From an uncultured Actinomyces sp. (GTDB lineage Bacteria; Actinomycetota; Actinomycetes; Actinomycetales; Actinomycetaceae): DNA of 64,000 nucleotides. The position numbers were made by a program, and so were the translations under genes. The notes under the pieces were generated by a model. It saw nothing but the letters and a program-made list of their open reading frames with translations. It ran no database searches and was not told the DNA's origin. The stretch is taken from the NCBI GenBank assembly GCA_900541895.1, contig UWSI01000001.1, positions 62,001 to 126,000 on the forward strand, given 5' to 3'. Below, one piece after another: positions 41,982 to 51,073 of this stretch (positions within the stretch are counted from its first letter, which is position 1; the number at the start of each line of letters is the position of its first letter).

Positions 41982-43862
41982 TCAGAAATTCCCCGCGAGA
42001 ATAACACCGATAGCAAGTACACCAATCAGCCCGAGAATGACCTGCATCCACACTCGCGGCGTGCAGACCCGTACCGCTACGCTCAGGCCAGTGCGAAGCG
42101 GCCGCCCCGTTGGCATCACCCACATTCCCCACAGGGAAATCGTTGTCAGTACCCACGTCAGTAGAACCCAGGATGGATTCATTGCTAGCCAGGAATCAGA
42201 CTGAATGGGTGTCTGTCCTGTCAGGACCAGAGGGAACCACGAAATGCCGGGGTTACCCAACCTAGTTGCGAAAAAGCCCGAGTGAATTGACCAGCCAATC
42301 TCTGCGTAGAAATCACGTGAGAAGAGAACCCATTGCCCCCACGCCAATGCCGTCCCCGGGAAAAGGCCAATTGCCGTCGACAGTATTGCTCCCAGTCCCG
42401 TAAAGGGAAGCATTCCCAGAGCTGCCCAGTTGTCACTGGAACGAACCTCTTGATTTCGGATCCGGCGGTTTTCTCGCCATCTGTATGCACCGCCCAGAGC
42501 CGCGAAAATAGCAGTGATCACGCCGACAAAGATGAGCCCGCTCATCCCCATATATATAGGTGCAAGAGCAAGCGCAGCCAGCGCGATAAGTCCAATGAAA
42601 TTCGCAGTTTTCAGGTGCTGCCACTCGTAATGACGTTGTTCCGTCACGAACTCGACATTCGGAGGAATTGCCGCCTGACGGTATCCATCCTCTGCGGGAA
42701 GATAGCTTGTTCCCATTGACGAGGCCGTTGGAGCAACGGGAGACAAATAAGCAGTCTCCCCTCCCCCGCCTCTGCCTTCCCAGCCTCGAGGGTCAGTGGC
42801 GGTCTGGGGATAAACCTGCGTGGCCTCGGGATCAACATAGGAGGGATCCTCAGCAAAACCACTCTCCATTACGCGAGTTGCATCCGCGTCTGCGGGCTCA
42901 AGGAGCGAAGTATGCTCTTGGTCAGAGACAAAGCGCTCTTCGCCTTCATCGCGCTCATTCAAGCCGGCCACCACAGTGGGAGCCTGTGAGGAGGTTGCAG
43001 GTGCAAGAAGACGCGCCCAATTGAGGCCTTCCCACGCCATAGAGCCGCCATAGACCGCCATATCGCTCAGGCGGAATCTACCCCACTGCGCCAGCTCTCG
43101 AACAACCTGATCTGGGCTTGGACGCACATGAGCGTCTGGATGCAGCGCCATGCGCATGAGCGAAGCAACTCGCGGATCAAGTCCTCGCGTATCAGGTTCG
43201 CCTTTAAGGACTCGGTCCAAAATCCCTTCTGTTGCGCCTTCTCCGTAGGGTGGGCGTCCGGTGAGCGCAGTCAGCAGAGTTGCCGTCCAGCCCCACCAGT
43301 CCGTAGCCGCCGAGGCCCGTCCTCCCCTGAGCAATTCGGGTGCGGTATAGCCCGCGGTACCGGAAACGAGGCCGGTTTGGGTGAGCCGAGCCTCGTCCTG
43401 TCCCATCGCGATACCGAAGTCAATGAGTACAGGACCGCGGGGTGAACAAATAACATTGGAGGCTTTGACGTCGCGATGAATAATCCGGCGCGCATGAACA
43501 TCTTCAAGGGTTTGAGCAAGAGCGCCGCCGATCGCGGCTACACCACCGATGTTCAATGCCCCTCTGGCAAGAAGTTCGGATAGAGTCGGGCCGGGGATGT
43601 ACTCACTAACGACGAAGGGTTGGGTGGCATCGATCTCAATATCTAAGATGTGCGCAACCCCTCCACCGCGAATCGAGTTAACCGTCCGAGCTTCACGTAA
43701 GAGGCGCTCACGATAGTCCTCATCGGCAGCCAAGGCGGGGTGAAGGATTTTTAACGCAACGCGTTCTCCGGCCTCGTCACAGGCAAGCCACACGGTGGCA
43801 GCGCCTCCCGCGCCCAGGCGCTTGAGAAGGCGGTACCCACCAATCATGTCTTGCTCACGCAT
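41982..43862 (-). CDS. Serine/threonine protein kinase with membrane segments
   Basis: 626 residues. The kinase domain (about 8-270) is complete: the glycine loop LGAGGAATVW, Lys38 in VALKIL, HRDVKASN at 129-136 and DFG at 148-150, with the activation segment TGLVSGTAGYTAPELL. A disordered acidic linker follows (about 310-430). The C-terminal part has about four hydrophobic helices (FIGLIALAALALAPIYMGMS and others, ending VILGLIGVLAIGVILAGNF) instead of PASTA repeats, so it is not a PknB-type wall sensor. The start ATG at 43862 has a TAGGCT 7 nt upstream and no ribosome-binding site, suggesting a leaderless mRNA. Targets are unknown. Confidence 0.92.
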   Translation of the reverse strand: MREQDMIGGYRLLKRLGAGGAATVWLACDEAGERVALKILHPALAADEDYRERLLREARTVNSIRGGGVAHILDIEIDATQPFVVSEYIPGPTLSELLARGALNIGGVAAIGGALAQTLEDVHARRIIHRDVKASNVICSPRGPVLIDFGIAMGQDEARLTQTGLVSGTAGYTAPELLRGGRASAATDWWGWTATLLTALTGRPPYGEGATEGILDRVLKGEPDTRGLDPRVASLMRMALHPDAHVRPSPDQVVRELAQWGRFRLSDMAVYGGSMAWEGLNWARLLAPATSSQAPTVVAGLNERDEGEERFVSDQEHTSLLEPADADATRVMESGFAEDPSYVDPEATQVYPQTATDPRGWEGRGGGGETAYLSPVAPTASSMGTSYLPAEDGYRQAAIPPNVEFVTEQRHYEWQHLKTANFIGLIALAALALAPIYMGMSGLIFVGVITAIFAALGGAYRWRENRRIRNQEVRSSDNWAALGMLPFTGLGAILSTAIGLFPGTALAWGQWVLFSRDFYAEIGWSIHSGFFATRLGNPGISWFPLVLTGQTPIQSDSWLAMNPSWVLLTWVLTTISLWGMWVMPTGRPLRTGLSVAVRVCTPRVWMQVILGLIGVLAIGVILAGNF

Positions 43863-43869
43863 CACCCCA

Positions 43870-43875
43870 AGCCTA
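43870..43875 (-). promoter_or_regulatory. -10 hexamer of a leaderless kinase transcript
   Basis: TAGGCT on the minus strand ends 7 nt before the ATG at 43862. Confidence 0.4.
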
Positions 43876-44071
43876 GCGAATGGTCGACGGATTTCAGGGC
43901 TCAAGTGCGCTGTCGACAACAAATAGGGCTGGAATTTGTGCGACAAGCGGTGCTATGGTGAGCGAGTGCGAACTTCACATCTGATGTGGGGCAAGCGCGG
44001 CGGCAGTGAAGACGCTGTCGTCTGGTCTCTACAAAGGATCGTCCGGCACGTACCGCCGGTGGAGGTTCAAT

Positions 44072-45202
44072 ATGGCAACTGTAACTTTCGACAAGGCGAC
44101 CCGCATCTATCCCGGGTCTGATAAGCCAGCAGTCGATCAGCTCGATCTTGAGATCCAGGATGGTGAATTCCTGGTTCTCGTCGGTCCTTCCGGTTGTGGC
44201 AAGTCCACGTCCCTGCGAATGCTCGCAGGTCTTGAAGACGTGAACTCCGGCCGTATCTTCATTGGCGATAAGGACGTCACCGACGTACAGCCGAAGAACC
44301 GCGACATCGCAATGGTCTTCCAGAACTACGCTCTGTACCCGCACATGACTGTTCGCGAGAACATGGGCTTCGCACTGAAGATCGCAGGCACCCCCAAGGC
44401 TGAGATTGCTCAGCGCGTTGAGGAAGCAGCACGCATCCTCGACCTGGAGCCCTACTTGGATCGTAAGCCGAAGGCACTTTCCGGTGGTCAGCGTCAGCGT
44501 GTGGCCATGGGCCGTGCAATCGTCCGTAAGCCTCAGGTCTTCCTTATGGATGAGCCTCTGTCTAACTTGGACGCCAAGCTGCGTGTCCAGACCCGTACCC
44601 AGATTGCTTCGCTGCAGCGCGAGCTGGGCGTCACCACCGTGTACGTGACCCACGACCAGACCGAAGCTCTGACCATGGGTGACCGCATTGCGGTTCTGAA
44701 CAACGGCCTGCTCCAGCAGGTTGGAACTCCTCAGGAAATGTACGAGCACCCGGCCAACGAATTCGTTGCGGGCTTCATCGGCTCCCCCGCCATGAACCTG
44801 GGCAAGTTCAAGGTCGAGGGCAACGTTGCAAAGCTCGGCACCGCAGAGGTTCCGCTGTCACAGGCAACCTTGGATGCCATGGTTCCCGAAGACGAAGGCA
44901 AGATCACGATCGGCTTCCGTCCAGAGGGCCTCGAGGTTGTTTCTGAGGACACCGAGAACACCATTCCGATCGAAGTTGAATTCGTTGAGGAACTGGGTTC
45001 GGACGCCTACATCTACGGTCACCTTGCAGGCGCAGACTCCGGCCACGGCCTGGGTTCGGGCAACGAAGGAAAGGGCGAGCAGCTGATCGTCCGCGTTCCT
45101 CCGCGTACCGCTCCGAAGCCCGGCGGCGTGATCCACACTCGCATCAAGGCTGGACAGCAGCACAACTTCTCTGCATCCACCGGCGATCGTCTGCCCGAGT
45201 GA
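44072..45202 (+). CDS. msiK: ABC transporter ATPase, MsiK/UgpC/MalK type
   Basis: It energises sugar (or glycerol-phosphate) importers. Walker [10 protein letters not shown] at 38-46, Q-loop [14 protein letters not shown], signature [14 protein letters not shown], Walker [17 protein letters not shown] and H-loop [11 protein letters not shown] are all present, followed by a C-terminal TOBE/regulatory domain ([14 protein letters not shown]). 376 residues. I chose the ATG at 44072 because of GGAGGT at 44061-44066; the earlier in-frame ATG at 44006 is within the leader. No permease or binding-protein genes are beside it, so it is probably the shared ATPase for several importers, as MsiK is in Streptomyces. 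Substrate unknown. Confidence 0.93.
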   Translation: MATVTFDKATRIYPGSDKPAVDQLDLEIQDGEFLVLVGPSGCGKSTSLRMLAGLEDVNSGRIFIGDKDVTDVQPKNRDIAMVFQNYALYPHMTVRENMGFALKIAGTPKAEIAQRVEEAARILDLEPYLDRKPKALSGGQRQRVAMGRAIVRKPQVFLMDEPLSNLDAKLRVQTRTQIASLQRELGVTTVYVTHDQTEALTMGDRIAVLNNGLLQQVGTPQEMYEHPANEFVAGFIGSPAMNLGKFKVEGNVAKLGTAEVPLSQATLDAMVPEDEGKITIGFRPEGLEVVSEDTENTIPIEVEFVEELGSDAYIYGHLAGADSGHGLGSGNEGKGEQLIVRVPPRTAPKPGGVIHTRIKAGQQHNFSASTGDRLPE

Positions 45203-45232
45203 TCAAGGTTTCTGATCACTAATACGGCTCAT

Positions 45233-45266
45233 ACGGGGCCCGCAACCACACGGTTGCGGGCCCCGT
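45233..45266 (+). terminator. Terminator after the ABC ATPase gene
   Basis: A perfect 15-bp GC-rich stem (ACGGGGCCCGCAACC and its complement) with loop ACAC, 30 nt after the stop codon. Confidence 0.85.
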
Positions 45267-45287
45267 GCCCTATCGCGCAATGAATGA

Positions 45288-45293
45288 GACAAT
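45288..45293 (+). promoter_or_regulatory. -10-like hexamer of a leaderless DUF4032 transcript
   Basis: GACAAT ends 6 nt before the ATG at 45300, without a ribosome-binding site between. It is a weaker -10 match than the other cases. Confidence 0.3.
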
Positions 45294-45299
45294 AGAGCC

Positions 45300-46718
45300 A
45301 TGCCCATTCCCTCAACGCTTGAGATCACGGCAGCAACGGTTGACCCGGCACTGCTGGATTTGCCTTGGGACCTTCCCCTTGAAGACTGGCCTACGGAAAT
45401 CCTTGCCGCACTTCCCCGCGGCATTTCACGCCACGTCGTTCGCTTCGTCAATCTTTCCGACAGGGTAATCGCAGTCAAAGAGATCGGGGAAAACATCGCG
45501 TACAAAGAGTACGAACTCCTTCGCGACCTCTCACGAATGGGAGCTCCCTCGGTGATCCCCACAGCAGTCGTCAGCGGCCGACGGGATGCCTTTGGTGAGG
45601 AGCTCGCAGCCGTATTGGTGACTGAACACCTGCAGTTCTCCCTTCCCTACCGTGCAGTCTTCTCGCAGCATATGTCCCCCGACACCGCGGGACGCTTAAT
45701 TGACGCTTTGGCCGTCCTCCTTGTTCGCCTCCATCTTCTGGGCTTCTATTGGGGCGATGTTTCACTGTCAAACACCCTGTTCAGGCGTGATGCCGGATCA
45801 TTTTCCGCCTACCTCGTCGACGCAGAAACCGGTGAAATTCACCCTTCACTCACCGAAGGGCAACGTCTATACGACGTCGATCTTGCACGCACCAACATCA
45901 TCGGCGAGCTCATGGACTTGCAGGCCGGTTCTTTCTTCCCCAGCGAAGAAGACCCCATCGCAGTCGGCGACCGTATTCGTTCACGCTACCTTGAGCTCTG
46001 GAATGAACTCACGGGCCCTGAAGTCATTGAAACCAACCAAAAATGGCGTGTTGCTCAGCGCATCCGCCGCCTCAATGACCTGGGCTTCGAAGTCGGAGAA
46101 CTCCAGATGTCCTCGGATCTTGATGGCACCCACATGATCATCACTCCGAAGGTTGTCGACGCAGGACATCATCATCGAAAGCTCATGCGCTTGACCGGTA
46201 TGGATGTCGGCGAAAATCAGTCACAGCGAATGCTCAACGACATCGAAACCTACCGTGCGATGACCGGGAAGAACAAGATCCCCCTGGAAATCGTTGCGCA
46301 CGAATGGATGAACGAAGTCTTCGAACCCGTCATCAGCGCTGTCCCCGCAGAACTTGCTGCAAAGCTTGAACCCGCACAGATTTTCCACGAATTCCTTGAA
46401 CACCGCTGGTATTTGGCCGAAGAAGCCGGGCGCGATATCCCTCAAGATGAGGCGATTGAGTCTTACGTGAAGAGCATTCTTCCGACCAAACGTGACGAAG
46501 CGATGCTACTGGACCCGGCGCTGATGACCCAACCTGACGGAGGCGCGGCCTCGGAGATGGAAACGCTCACCGAAGAAGAGGGTTTTAGCCGCCAAGAAGA
46601 GCGCGCGGGAATTGACGGAATGCATGGGAAAGCTGATGAGACCGACGAGAATCCCGGTCGTCCAAAGATGCAATTCGTCCCGGGGATTGGATTAATTCCC
46701 GTCGACGATTACTTCTAG
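45300..46718 (+). CDS. DUF4032-domain protein with kinase-like N-terminal part
   Basis: 472 residues, cytoplasmic. Residues about 40-230 look like a lipopolysaccharide-kinase-like fold: VIAVKEIGENIAYKEYELLR (Lys and Glu), HLLGFYWGDVSLSNTLFRRD (the Asp-Asn pair of a catalytic loop) and YLVDAETGEIH (the Asp of a DFG-like position). Residues about 250-420 form the DUF4032 region (TPKVVDAGHHHRKLMRLTGM, ENQSQRMLNDIETYRA). The family is common in actinobacteria and its function is not established. It is followed after 52 nt by the glycerophosphodiesterase gene, possibly one transcript. Confidence 0.85.
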   Translation: MPIPSTLEITAATVDPALLDLPWDLPLEDWPTEILAALPRGISRHVVRFVNLSDRVIAVKEIGENIAYKEYELLRDLSRMGAPSVIPTAVVSGRRDAFGEELAAVLVTEHLQFSLPYRAVFSQHMSPDTAGRLIDALAVLLVRLHLLGFYWGDVSLSNTLFRRDAGSFSAYLVDAETGEIHPSLTEGQRLYDVDLARTNIIGELMDLQAGSFFPSEEDPIAVGDRIRSRYLELWNELTGPEVIETNQKWRVAQRIRRLNDLGFEVGELQMSSDLDGTHMIITPKVVDAGHHHRKLMRLTGMDVGENQSQRMLNDIETYRAMTGKNKIPLEIVAHEWMNEVFEPVISAVPAELAAKLEPAQIFHEFLEHRWYLAEEAGRDIPQDEAIESYVKSILPTKRDEAMLLDPALMTQPDGGAASEMETLTEEEGFSRQEERAGIDGMHGKADETDENPGRPKMQFVPGIGLIPVDDYF

Positions 46719-46770
46719 ACCCGACCGAGATGGCTACCGGCACCTGTTGCGAAGAAATGAAGGATACACA

Positions 46771-47520
46771 ATGAGCGAATTCCCAAAGATCATTGCCCAT
46801 CGCGGCGCATCGACCCTTGCACCCGAGAATACGATCGCAGCCTTCGCCAAGGCCTCGGAAATTGGCGCACGCTGGTGCGAATGCGATGTGGGCGTCATGG
46901 CTGATGGGACGCTGCTGGTGATCCACGATGACACGGTCGACCGCACAACGAATTCTTCAGGCTCTTGGGATTCCTGGGGCTACGGAGAACTGCGCCGACT
47001 TGATGCGGGTGCGTGGTTTTCTCCGACCTACCGTTTTGAACGCATTCCTGAGCTGGCCGATGTGGTGTCTTTTGCGAATGCGACGCAGACATCCTTCAAT
47101 ATTGAGCTGAAGCCGCGAGCCGAGGGAAAACGCCGCGATACATTGGTTGAAAACCTTCAGGTCGCACTGCAGTCCTTCAAAAATGAGGGCGGCCTGCTGA
47201 TTTCTTCCTTCGACCACGAGCTGCTCGGCGCTGTCCGCCGGGCAATGCCCGAGCTGCCGCTGGCCTGGCTGTGCCATCGCGATGAGGTCACTGGTGGCTC
47301 CTGGCGTCAGGCTGCCGATCTTGGGTGCAGCGCCATCCATCCCGCTTGGGAAGGGCTGACCGAGGCCGAGGTCAGCGAGATGCTCAGCGCGGGCTTCGAA
47401 GTGAATGCCTGGACCGTCAATTCCCTTGAGGATGCGCGCACGGCCGCAAAATGGGGCGTCAACGGGATCTTTACCGACCGCGTACAAGATTTTCCCGCCG
47501 AGGCCCTAGCTCACGCTTAA
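46771..47520 (+). CDS. glpQ: Glycerophosphodiester phosphodiesterase
   Basis: It hydrolyses glycerophosphodiesters to glycerol-3-phosphate and an alcohol. The GDPD signature is plain: IIAHRGASTLAPENTIAAF with catalytic His-Arg, WCECDVGVMADGTLLVIHDD with the metal ligands and second catalytic His, FNIELKPR, and VNAWTVN near the end. 249 residues with no signal peptide, so it is a cytoplasmic type. The ATG at 46771 follows AAGGATACACA; the upstream in-frame ATG at 46747 is less likely. Its stop overlaps the end of the convergent methyltransferase gene by a few bases. Confidence 0.93.
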   Translation: MSEFPKIIAHRGASTLAPENTIAAFAKASEIGARWCECDVGVMADGTLLVIHDDTVDRTTNSSGSWDSWGYGELRRLDAGAWFSPTYRFERIPELADVVSFANATQTSFNIELKPRAEGKRRDTLVENLQVALQSFKNEGGLLISSFDHELLGAVRRAMPELPLAWLCHRDEVTGGSWRQAADLGCSAIHPAWEGLTEAEVSEMLSAGFEVNAWTVNSLEDARTAAKWGVNGIFTDRVQDFPAEALAHA

Positions 47521-48140
47521 GAGTGCTGAATCACCCACGCCCACATGGCGATTGCCGCGGCGTGGCCCACGTTCATTGAGCGAGTCGAACCCCGCTGCGT
47601 GATGTGGAGGATCTCACCGCACTGCGCGCGCATTTCTTCACTCAACCCACTGGATTCTTCCCCGAATATCAGGCATGCCTGAGCGGGGAGCTGATAACCT
47701 TCCAGCGGAATTGAGCCCGGCACATTGTCAATGCCGACCAGCGACAATCCCCGCTGACGCACCGAATCAGCGAATTCCGTGACATCACTGTGGTGAACAA
47801 CGTCCAGGTATCGGTCCGTGACCATCGCACCACGTCGATTCCATCGTCGCCTTCCAACAATATGTACGCGGCTAACTCCCAGAGCATTCGCGCTACGGAC
47901 GATTGAGCCGATATTGAAGTCGTGTCCCAAATTTTCGATGGCGATCTCAAAGGGAAGTGCGTGGGCAGCGATATCGGCGATGATCGCCTCCATTTTCCAA
48001 TAGCGGTAGCGGTCCTCGACATTTCGCCGATCACCATCGGCAAGGAGCTGAGGATCATAGACATCATCGCTCGGCCAGTTTTCGGGGCCGCCGGGCCAGG
48101 GGCCAACGCCCACTTCTGGCTGAGAGTTTGTGTCCATCAT
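47517..48140 (-). CDS. SpoU/TrmH-family RNA 2'-O-methyltransferase
   Basis: A SPOUT-knot methyltransferase using SAM. Motif 1 ENLGHDFNIGSIVRSANALG, motif 2 ACLIFGEESSGLSEE and motif 3 RGSTRSMNVGHAAAIAMW are complete. 207 residues from the ATG at 48140, which has AGGAAGAAGG upstream; the earlier GTG/ATG frame to 48206 runs into the divergent gene. The exact RNA target cannot be read from the sequence. It converges with glpQ with no terminator between and diverges from nagD. Confidence 0.92.
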   Translation of the reverse strand: MMDTNSQPEVGVGPWPGGPENWPSDDVYDPQLLADGDRRNVEDRYRYWKMEAIIADIAAHALPFEIAIENLGHDFNIGSIVRSANALGVSRVHIVGRRRWNRRGAMVTDRYLDVVHHSDVTEFADSVRQRGLSLVGIDNVPGSIPLEGYQLPAQACLIFGEESSGLSEEMRAQCGEILHITQRGSTRSMNVGHAAAIAMWAWVIQHS

Positions 48141-48174
48141 CGCCTTCTTCCTACCGAATGAACCCGCAAACAGA

Positions 48175-48180
48175 TACATT
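48175..48180 (+). promoter_or_regulatory. -10 hexamer of a leaderless nagD transcript
   Basis: TACATT ends 6 nt before the ATG at 48187. Confidence 0.4.
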
Positions 48181-48186
48181 AGATGC

Positions 48187-49005
48187 ATGACGAATTCACT
48201 TTCCACCGCACTGTCGGATATGCCCCCAATTAGCGCATGGCTGTCAGATATGGACGGTGTTCTTGTAAAAGAGAATCGCGCTCTTCCCGGTGCTCAGGAC
48301 TTCATCTCAGCGTTGGAAGAAAATGGGATCCCTTTCCTGGTCCTCACGAACAATTCGATCTTCACAAACCGTGACCTTTCTGCTCGGCTTGCGAACTCGG
48401 GCCTCAAGGTCCCCGAGGAACACATTTGGACCTCTGCCAATGCGACTGCCTCGTTCCTCTCTCAGCAGTCCCCCAACTCCACGGCGTATGTCATCGGCGA
48501 GGCGGGGCTGACGACGGCCCTCCACACCGCGGGCTACGTGATGACCGACCAAGACCCCGAATACGTCGTTCTTGGAGAGACTCGCTTCTATGACTTTTAC
48601 GCACTCACCACTGCAATCCGCCTGATCGAACGCGGTGCAAAGTTTATTGCAACCAACCCGGATGTTTCGGGCCCTTCCGATGAGGGAACCCTACCTGCAG
48701 CAGGCTCCATCGCAGCAATGATCCAGGCAGCGACCGGCAAGGCTCCCTATTTCGTCGGTAAGCCGAACCCCGTTATGATTCGCGCCGGCCTCAACAAGAT
48801 CGGTGCCCACTCCGAACAAGCTGCAATGGTTGGCGACCGCATGGATACGGATGTTCGCGCAGGTGTCGAGGCAGGCATGAGGACCTTCTTGGTGCTCTCG
48901 GGTTCAACGCACTCAGATGACGTGGCGAACTTCCCCTACCGTCCCTTCCGTATCTACAACGGAATTGGTGACCTGATCCGTTACGTCCAGCCCACATCCA
49001 ACTGA
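48187..49005 (+). CDS. nagD: HAD hydrolase, NagD subfamily (IIA)
   Basis: 272 residues. Motif I is LSDMDGVLV (two Asp), motif II VLTNNS, the Lys is in FVGKPNPVM and motif III MVGDRMDTDVRAGVEAGM, with the large C2 cap of the NagD/PGP type between motifs II and III. These enzymes dephosphorylate sugar phosphates or nucleotides; the substrate is unknown. The start codon is placed by the -10 spacing, as upstream in-frame codons overlap the divergent gene. The next gene begins directly after its stop. Confidence 0.92.
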   Translation: MTNSLSTALSDMPPISAWLSDMDGVLVKENRALPGAQDFISALEENGIPFLVLTNNSIFTNRDLSARLANSGLKVPEEHIWTSANATASFLSQQSPNSTAYVIGEAGLTTALHTAGYVMTDQDPEYVVLGETRFYDFYALTTAIRLIERGAKFIATNPDVSGPSDEGTLPAAGSIAAMIQAATGKAPYFVGKPNPVMIRAGLNKIGAHSEQAAMVGDRMDTDVRAGVEAGMRTFLVLSGSTHSDDVANFPYRPFRIYNGIGDLIRYVQPTSN

Positions 49006-49521
49006 ATGGGAACAATGATCACTCACGATCCTCAGCTCCTTGCCCTTCGTACGCTCACTGCACCGATACTGGACACCGAAGAACCACTGACGCACCTCAA
49101 TGAGATTTCTTTGAGCGCTCAAGGTGCAGCCGTGTGCGGTCACGTCCTCATTGACCTTCTTGAGGAAAACGACCTCGCAATCGGTGACTACGAAGTGGTG
49201 ATCGCACCCGAATGTGACGGCGCACTTGCTGCCGCAATGATTCACGCAGCAGGAGGGCGAGGGCTGGATCTGGATGCCGCACTTCTCCGTCCGGCTCAGG
49301 CGACGGCCTCGGACACTCCTTTCAATGGCGCACCCATCCACGGGCGCCCGGCGGTCCTTCTAGCGAACTCTTCTTTGGTCGACACCGCTGTGCTTCATGA
49401 AGCTGTTAAAGGCGCGGGCGCCACGGTGGTCGGAGTTGTTTCCCTTCTCCCCGACCCTTCGACCCGGGATTTCGCAAGCGAAGCCGGACTCACCTACTGC
49501 GTGCCATCGCTTGCTGATTGA
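49006..49521 (+). CDS. PRTase-fold protein (orotate phosphoribosyltransferase-like), degenerate
   Basis: 171 residues directly after nagD (TGA then ATG, no gap). The fold resembles type I phosphoribosyltransferases: GDYEVVIAPECDGALAAAMI in place of the first core strand, then GRPAVLLANSSLVDTAVLHE where a PRPP loop (hydrophobic, D-D-x-x-T-x-G) should be. The acidic pair and glycine are missing, so PRPP binding is doubtful. It may be a regulatory or binding relative. The co-translation with nagD suggests a shared nucleotide-related role, which is inference. Confidence 0.65.
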   Translation: MGTMITHDPQLLALRTLTAPILDTEEPLTHLNEISLSAQGAAVCGHVLIDLLEENDLAIGDYEVVIAPECDGALAAAMIHAAGGRGLDLDAALLRPAQATASDTPFNGAPIHGRPAVLLANSSLVDTAVLHEAVKGAGATVVGVVSLLPDPSTRDFASEAGLTYCVPSLAD

Positions 49522-49556
49522 TCACCAAAATGGTCATCATTACGTGACGTATGACA

Positions 49557-49562
49557 TATAAT
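49557..49562 (+). promoter_or_regulatory. Consensus -10 before the DASS transporter gene
   Basis: A perfect TATAAT 38 nt before the start codon. The -35 region is weak and overlaps an imperfect inverted repeat (ATCACCA AAA TGGTCAT, about 49520-49537). A TACGT-G-ACGTA palindrome lies at 49541-49551, between -35 and -10. Either could be an operator. Confidence 0.5.
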
Positions 49563-49600
49563 TATGCGTACTCAATCCGTGAAGACAACGAGGTCTGCCC

Positions 49601-51073
49601 ATGGTACGCCGCAACCGCAGTACTGCATCTGTATCTATTAACCCGCGCTCCGCGCAGAACATGTCGACCCGACCGGCTGACTTTTCTGCGACCAAGCAAC
49701 GCCTGAGCCCCTTCAAGGTATTTGGAGCTGTGGGCGCACTGATATCGATCATCACCTGTCTGCTCATCCAGCTGCCGGGCCTCGATGCCTCGGGAACCAG
49801 AATGTTTGGGATCTTCTTGGCGGCAATTCTCTTGTGGGTCACCGAGGCCGTCCCGCTTGCGGGTACCGCGGTCCTGGTGATTTTCCTTGAGGTCCTCTTC
49901 ATCTCTGACCATGCTCTTTTGAGCATCCCCGAAAAAGCCCCCGCCTACACAAAGTTCTTTGGAGCTCTAGCCAACCCAGTCATCATCCTCTTCTTGGGCG
50001 GGTTCATGGTTGCCGACGGAGCTGCGAAGTACAAGGTCGACCGCGCTCTCTCCGCAGTGCTGCTGAAACCATTCATTGGCAAGCCGCGACTGACCGTCAT
50101 GGGCGTCATGCTCATCACCGCAATCATGAGCATGTTCATGTCAAACACCGCAACGACGGCGACCATGTTTGCCGTCATGATGCCGGTCATCATGGCCCTT
50201 CCCGAAGGTAAGGCACGAACAGGTATCGCCTTATCGATCCCGGTTGCTGCGAATGTTGGAGGCATGGGAACACCTGTTGGCACTCCCCCGAACGCCATCG
50301 CCCTGGGCGCCTTGGAAAACGCGGGTATTAAAGTCACCTTCTTCCAATGGATGCTGGCAGCCGTCCCGCTCATGTTGGTTCTTCTGGTACTGTCATGGGC
50401 ATTCATCGCGTGGCGCTACATTCCGTCCAACGCAAAGTTTGACATTGACACCTCTGCACAATTTGAGAAGTCAAAGAGCGCCATCATTTTCTACGCGGTC
50501 GCAGGCCTGACGATCCTTCTGTGGATGACCGAATCTCTGCATCACATCTCCTCCAATATCGTTGGCTTCCTCCCCGTCGTCATTCTGCTCATGACCAAGG
50601 TGATGAGCGGTGATGACCTGCGCGCATTGGATTGGCCTGTTCTGTGGCTCGTTGCCGGAGGCATCGCGCTCGGTTCCGGTGTCAGCGCGACCGGCTTGGA
50701 CAAATGGATGCTCGGTTCAATCCAGTGGGCCTCGATCCCAGGTGCGCTGCTCATTCTGGTTCTGGCTCTGGTCGGATGGGTCACCTCAAACGTCATCTCC
50801 CACTCGGCTTCGGCGAACCTTCTGGTCCCCATGGGTATGGGCCTAGCATCCACGGTATCGACAGGTGCCGCAGAGATCGCTATGGTCATTGCCCTCGGCT
50901 GCTCGCTGGGCATGTGCCTACCGATTTCGACCCCTCCGAACGCGATTGCCTACTCAACAGGAACCACCCCGACAAAGGAAATGGCCATCGTTGGCATCAT
51001 CGTCGGCGTTGTCGGCATCATCCTTCTGTCCTTCGTCGCACCTTTAACTTGGGGTGCGATAGGGGTGATGTAG
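49601..51073 (+). CDS. DASS-family sodium:anion (dicarboxylate/sulfate) symporter
   Basis: 490 residues with about 11-12 membrane helices. The two SNT-type motifs are visible: FMSNTATTATMFAVMMPVIM and SNVISHSASANLLVPMG, each paired with a hairpin motif (GTPVGTPPNAIALGALENAG and CLPISTPPNAIAYSTGTTP). These bind Na+ and a carboxylate or other anion in the DASS/CitT group. The first ~30 residues are a charged, Arg-rich cytoplasmic segment. The substrate cannot be fixed from sequence; the two-component genes right behind it (zero gap) suggest that the transported anion, or its lack, is sensed. Confidence 0.92.
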   Translation: MVRRNRSTASVSINPRSAQNMSTRPADFSATKQRLSPFKVFGAVGALISIITCLLIQLPGLDASGTRMFGIFLAAILLWVTEAVPLAGTAVLVIFLEVLFISDHALLSIPEKAPAYTKFFGALANPVIILFLGGFMVADGAAKYKVDRALSAVLLKPFIGKPRLTVMGVMLITAIMSMFMSNTATTATMFAVMMPVIMALPEGKARTGIALSIPVAANVGGMGTPVGTPPNAIALGALENAGIKVTFFQWMLAAVPLMLVLLVLSWAFIAWRYIPSNAKFDIDTSAQFEKSKSAIIFYAVAGLTILLWMTESLHHISSNIVGFLPVVILLMTKVMSGDDLRALDWPVLWLVAGGIALGSGVSATGLDKWMLGSIQWASIPGALLILVLALVGWVTSNVISHSASANLLVPMGMGLASTVSTGAAEIAMVIALGCSLGMCLPISTPPNAIAYSTGTTPTKEMAIVGIIVGVVGIILLSFVAPLTWGAIGVM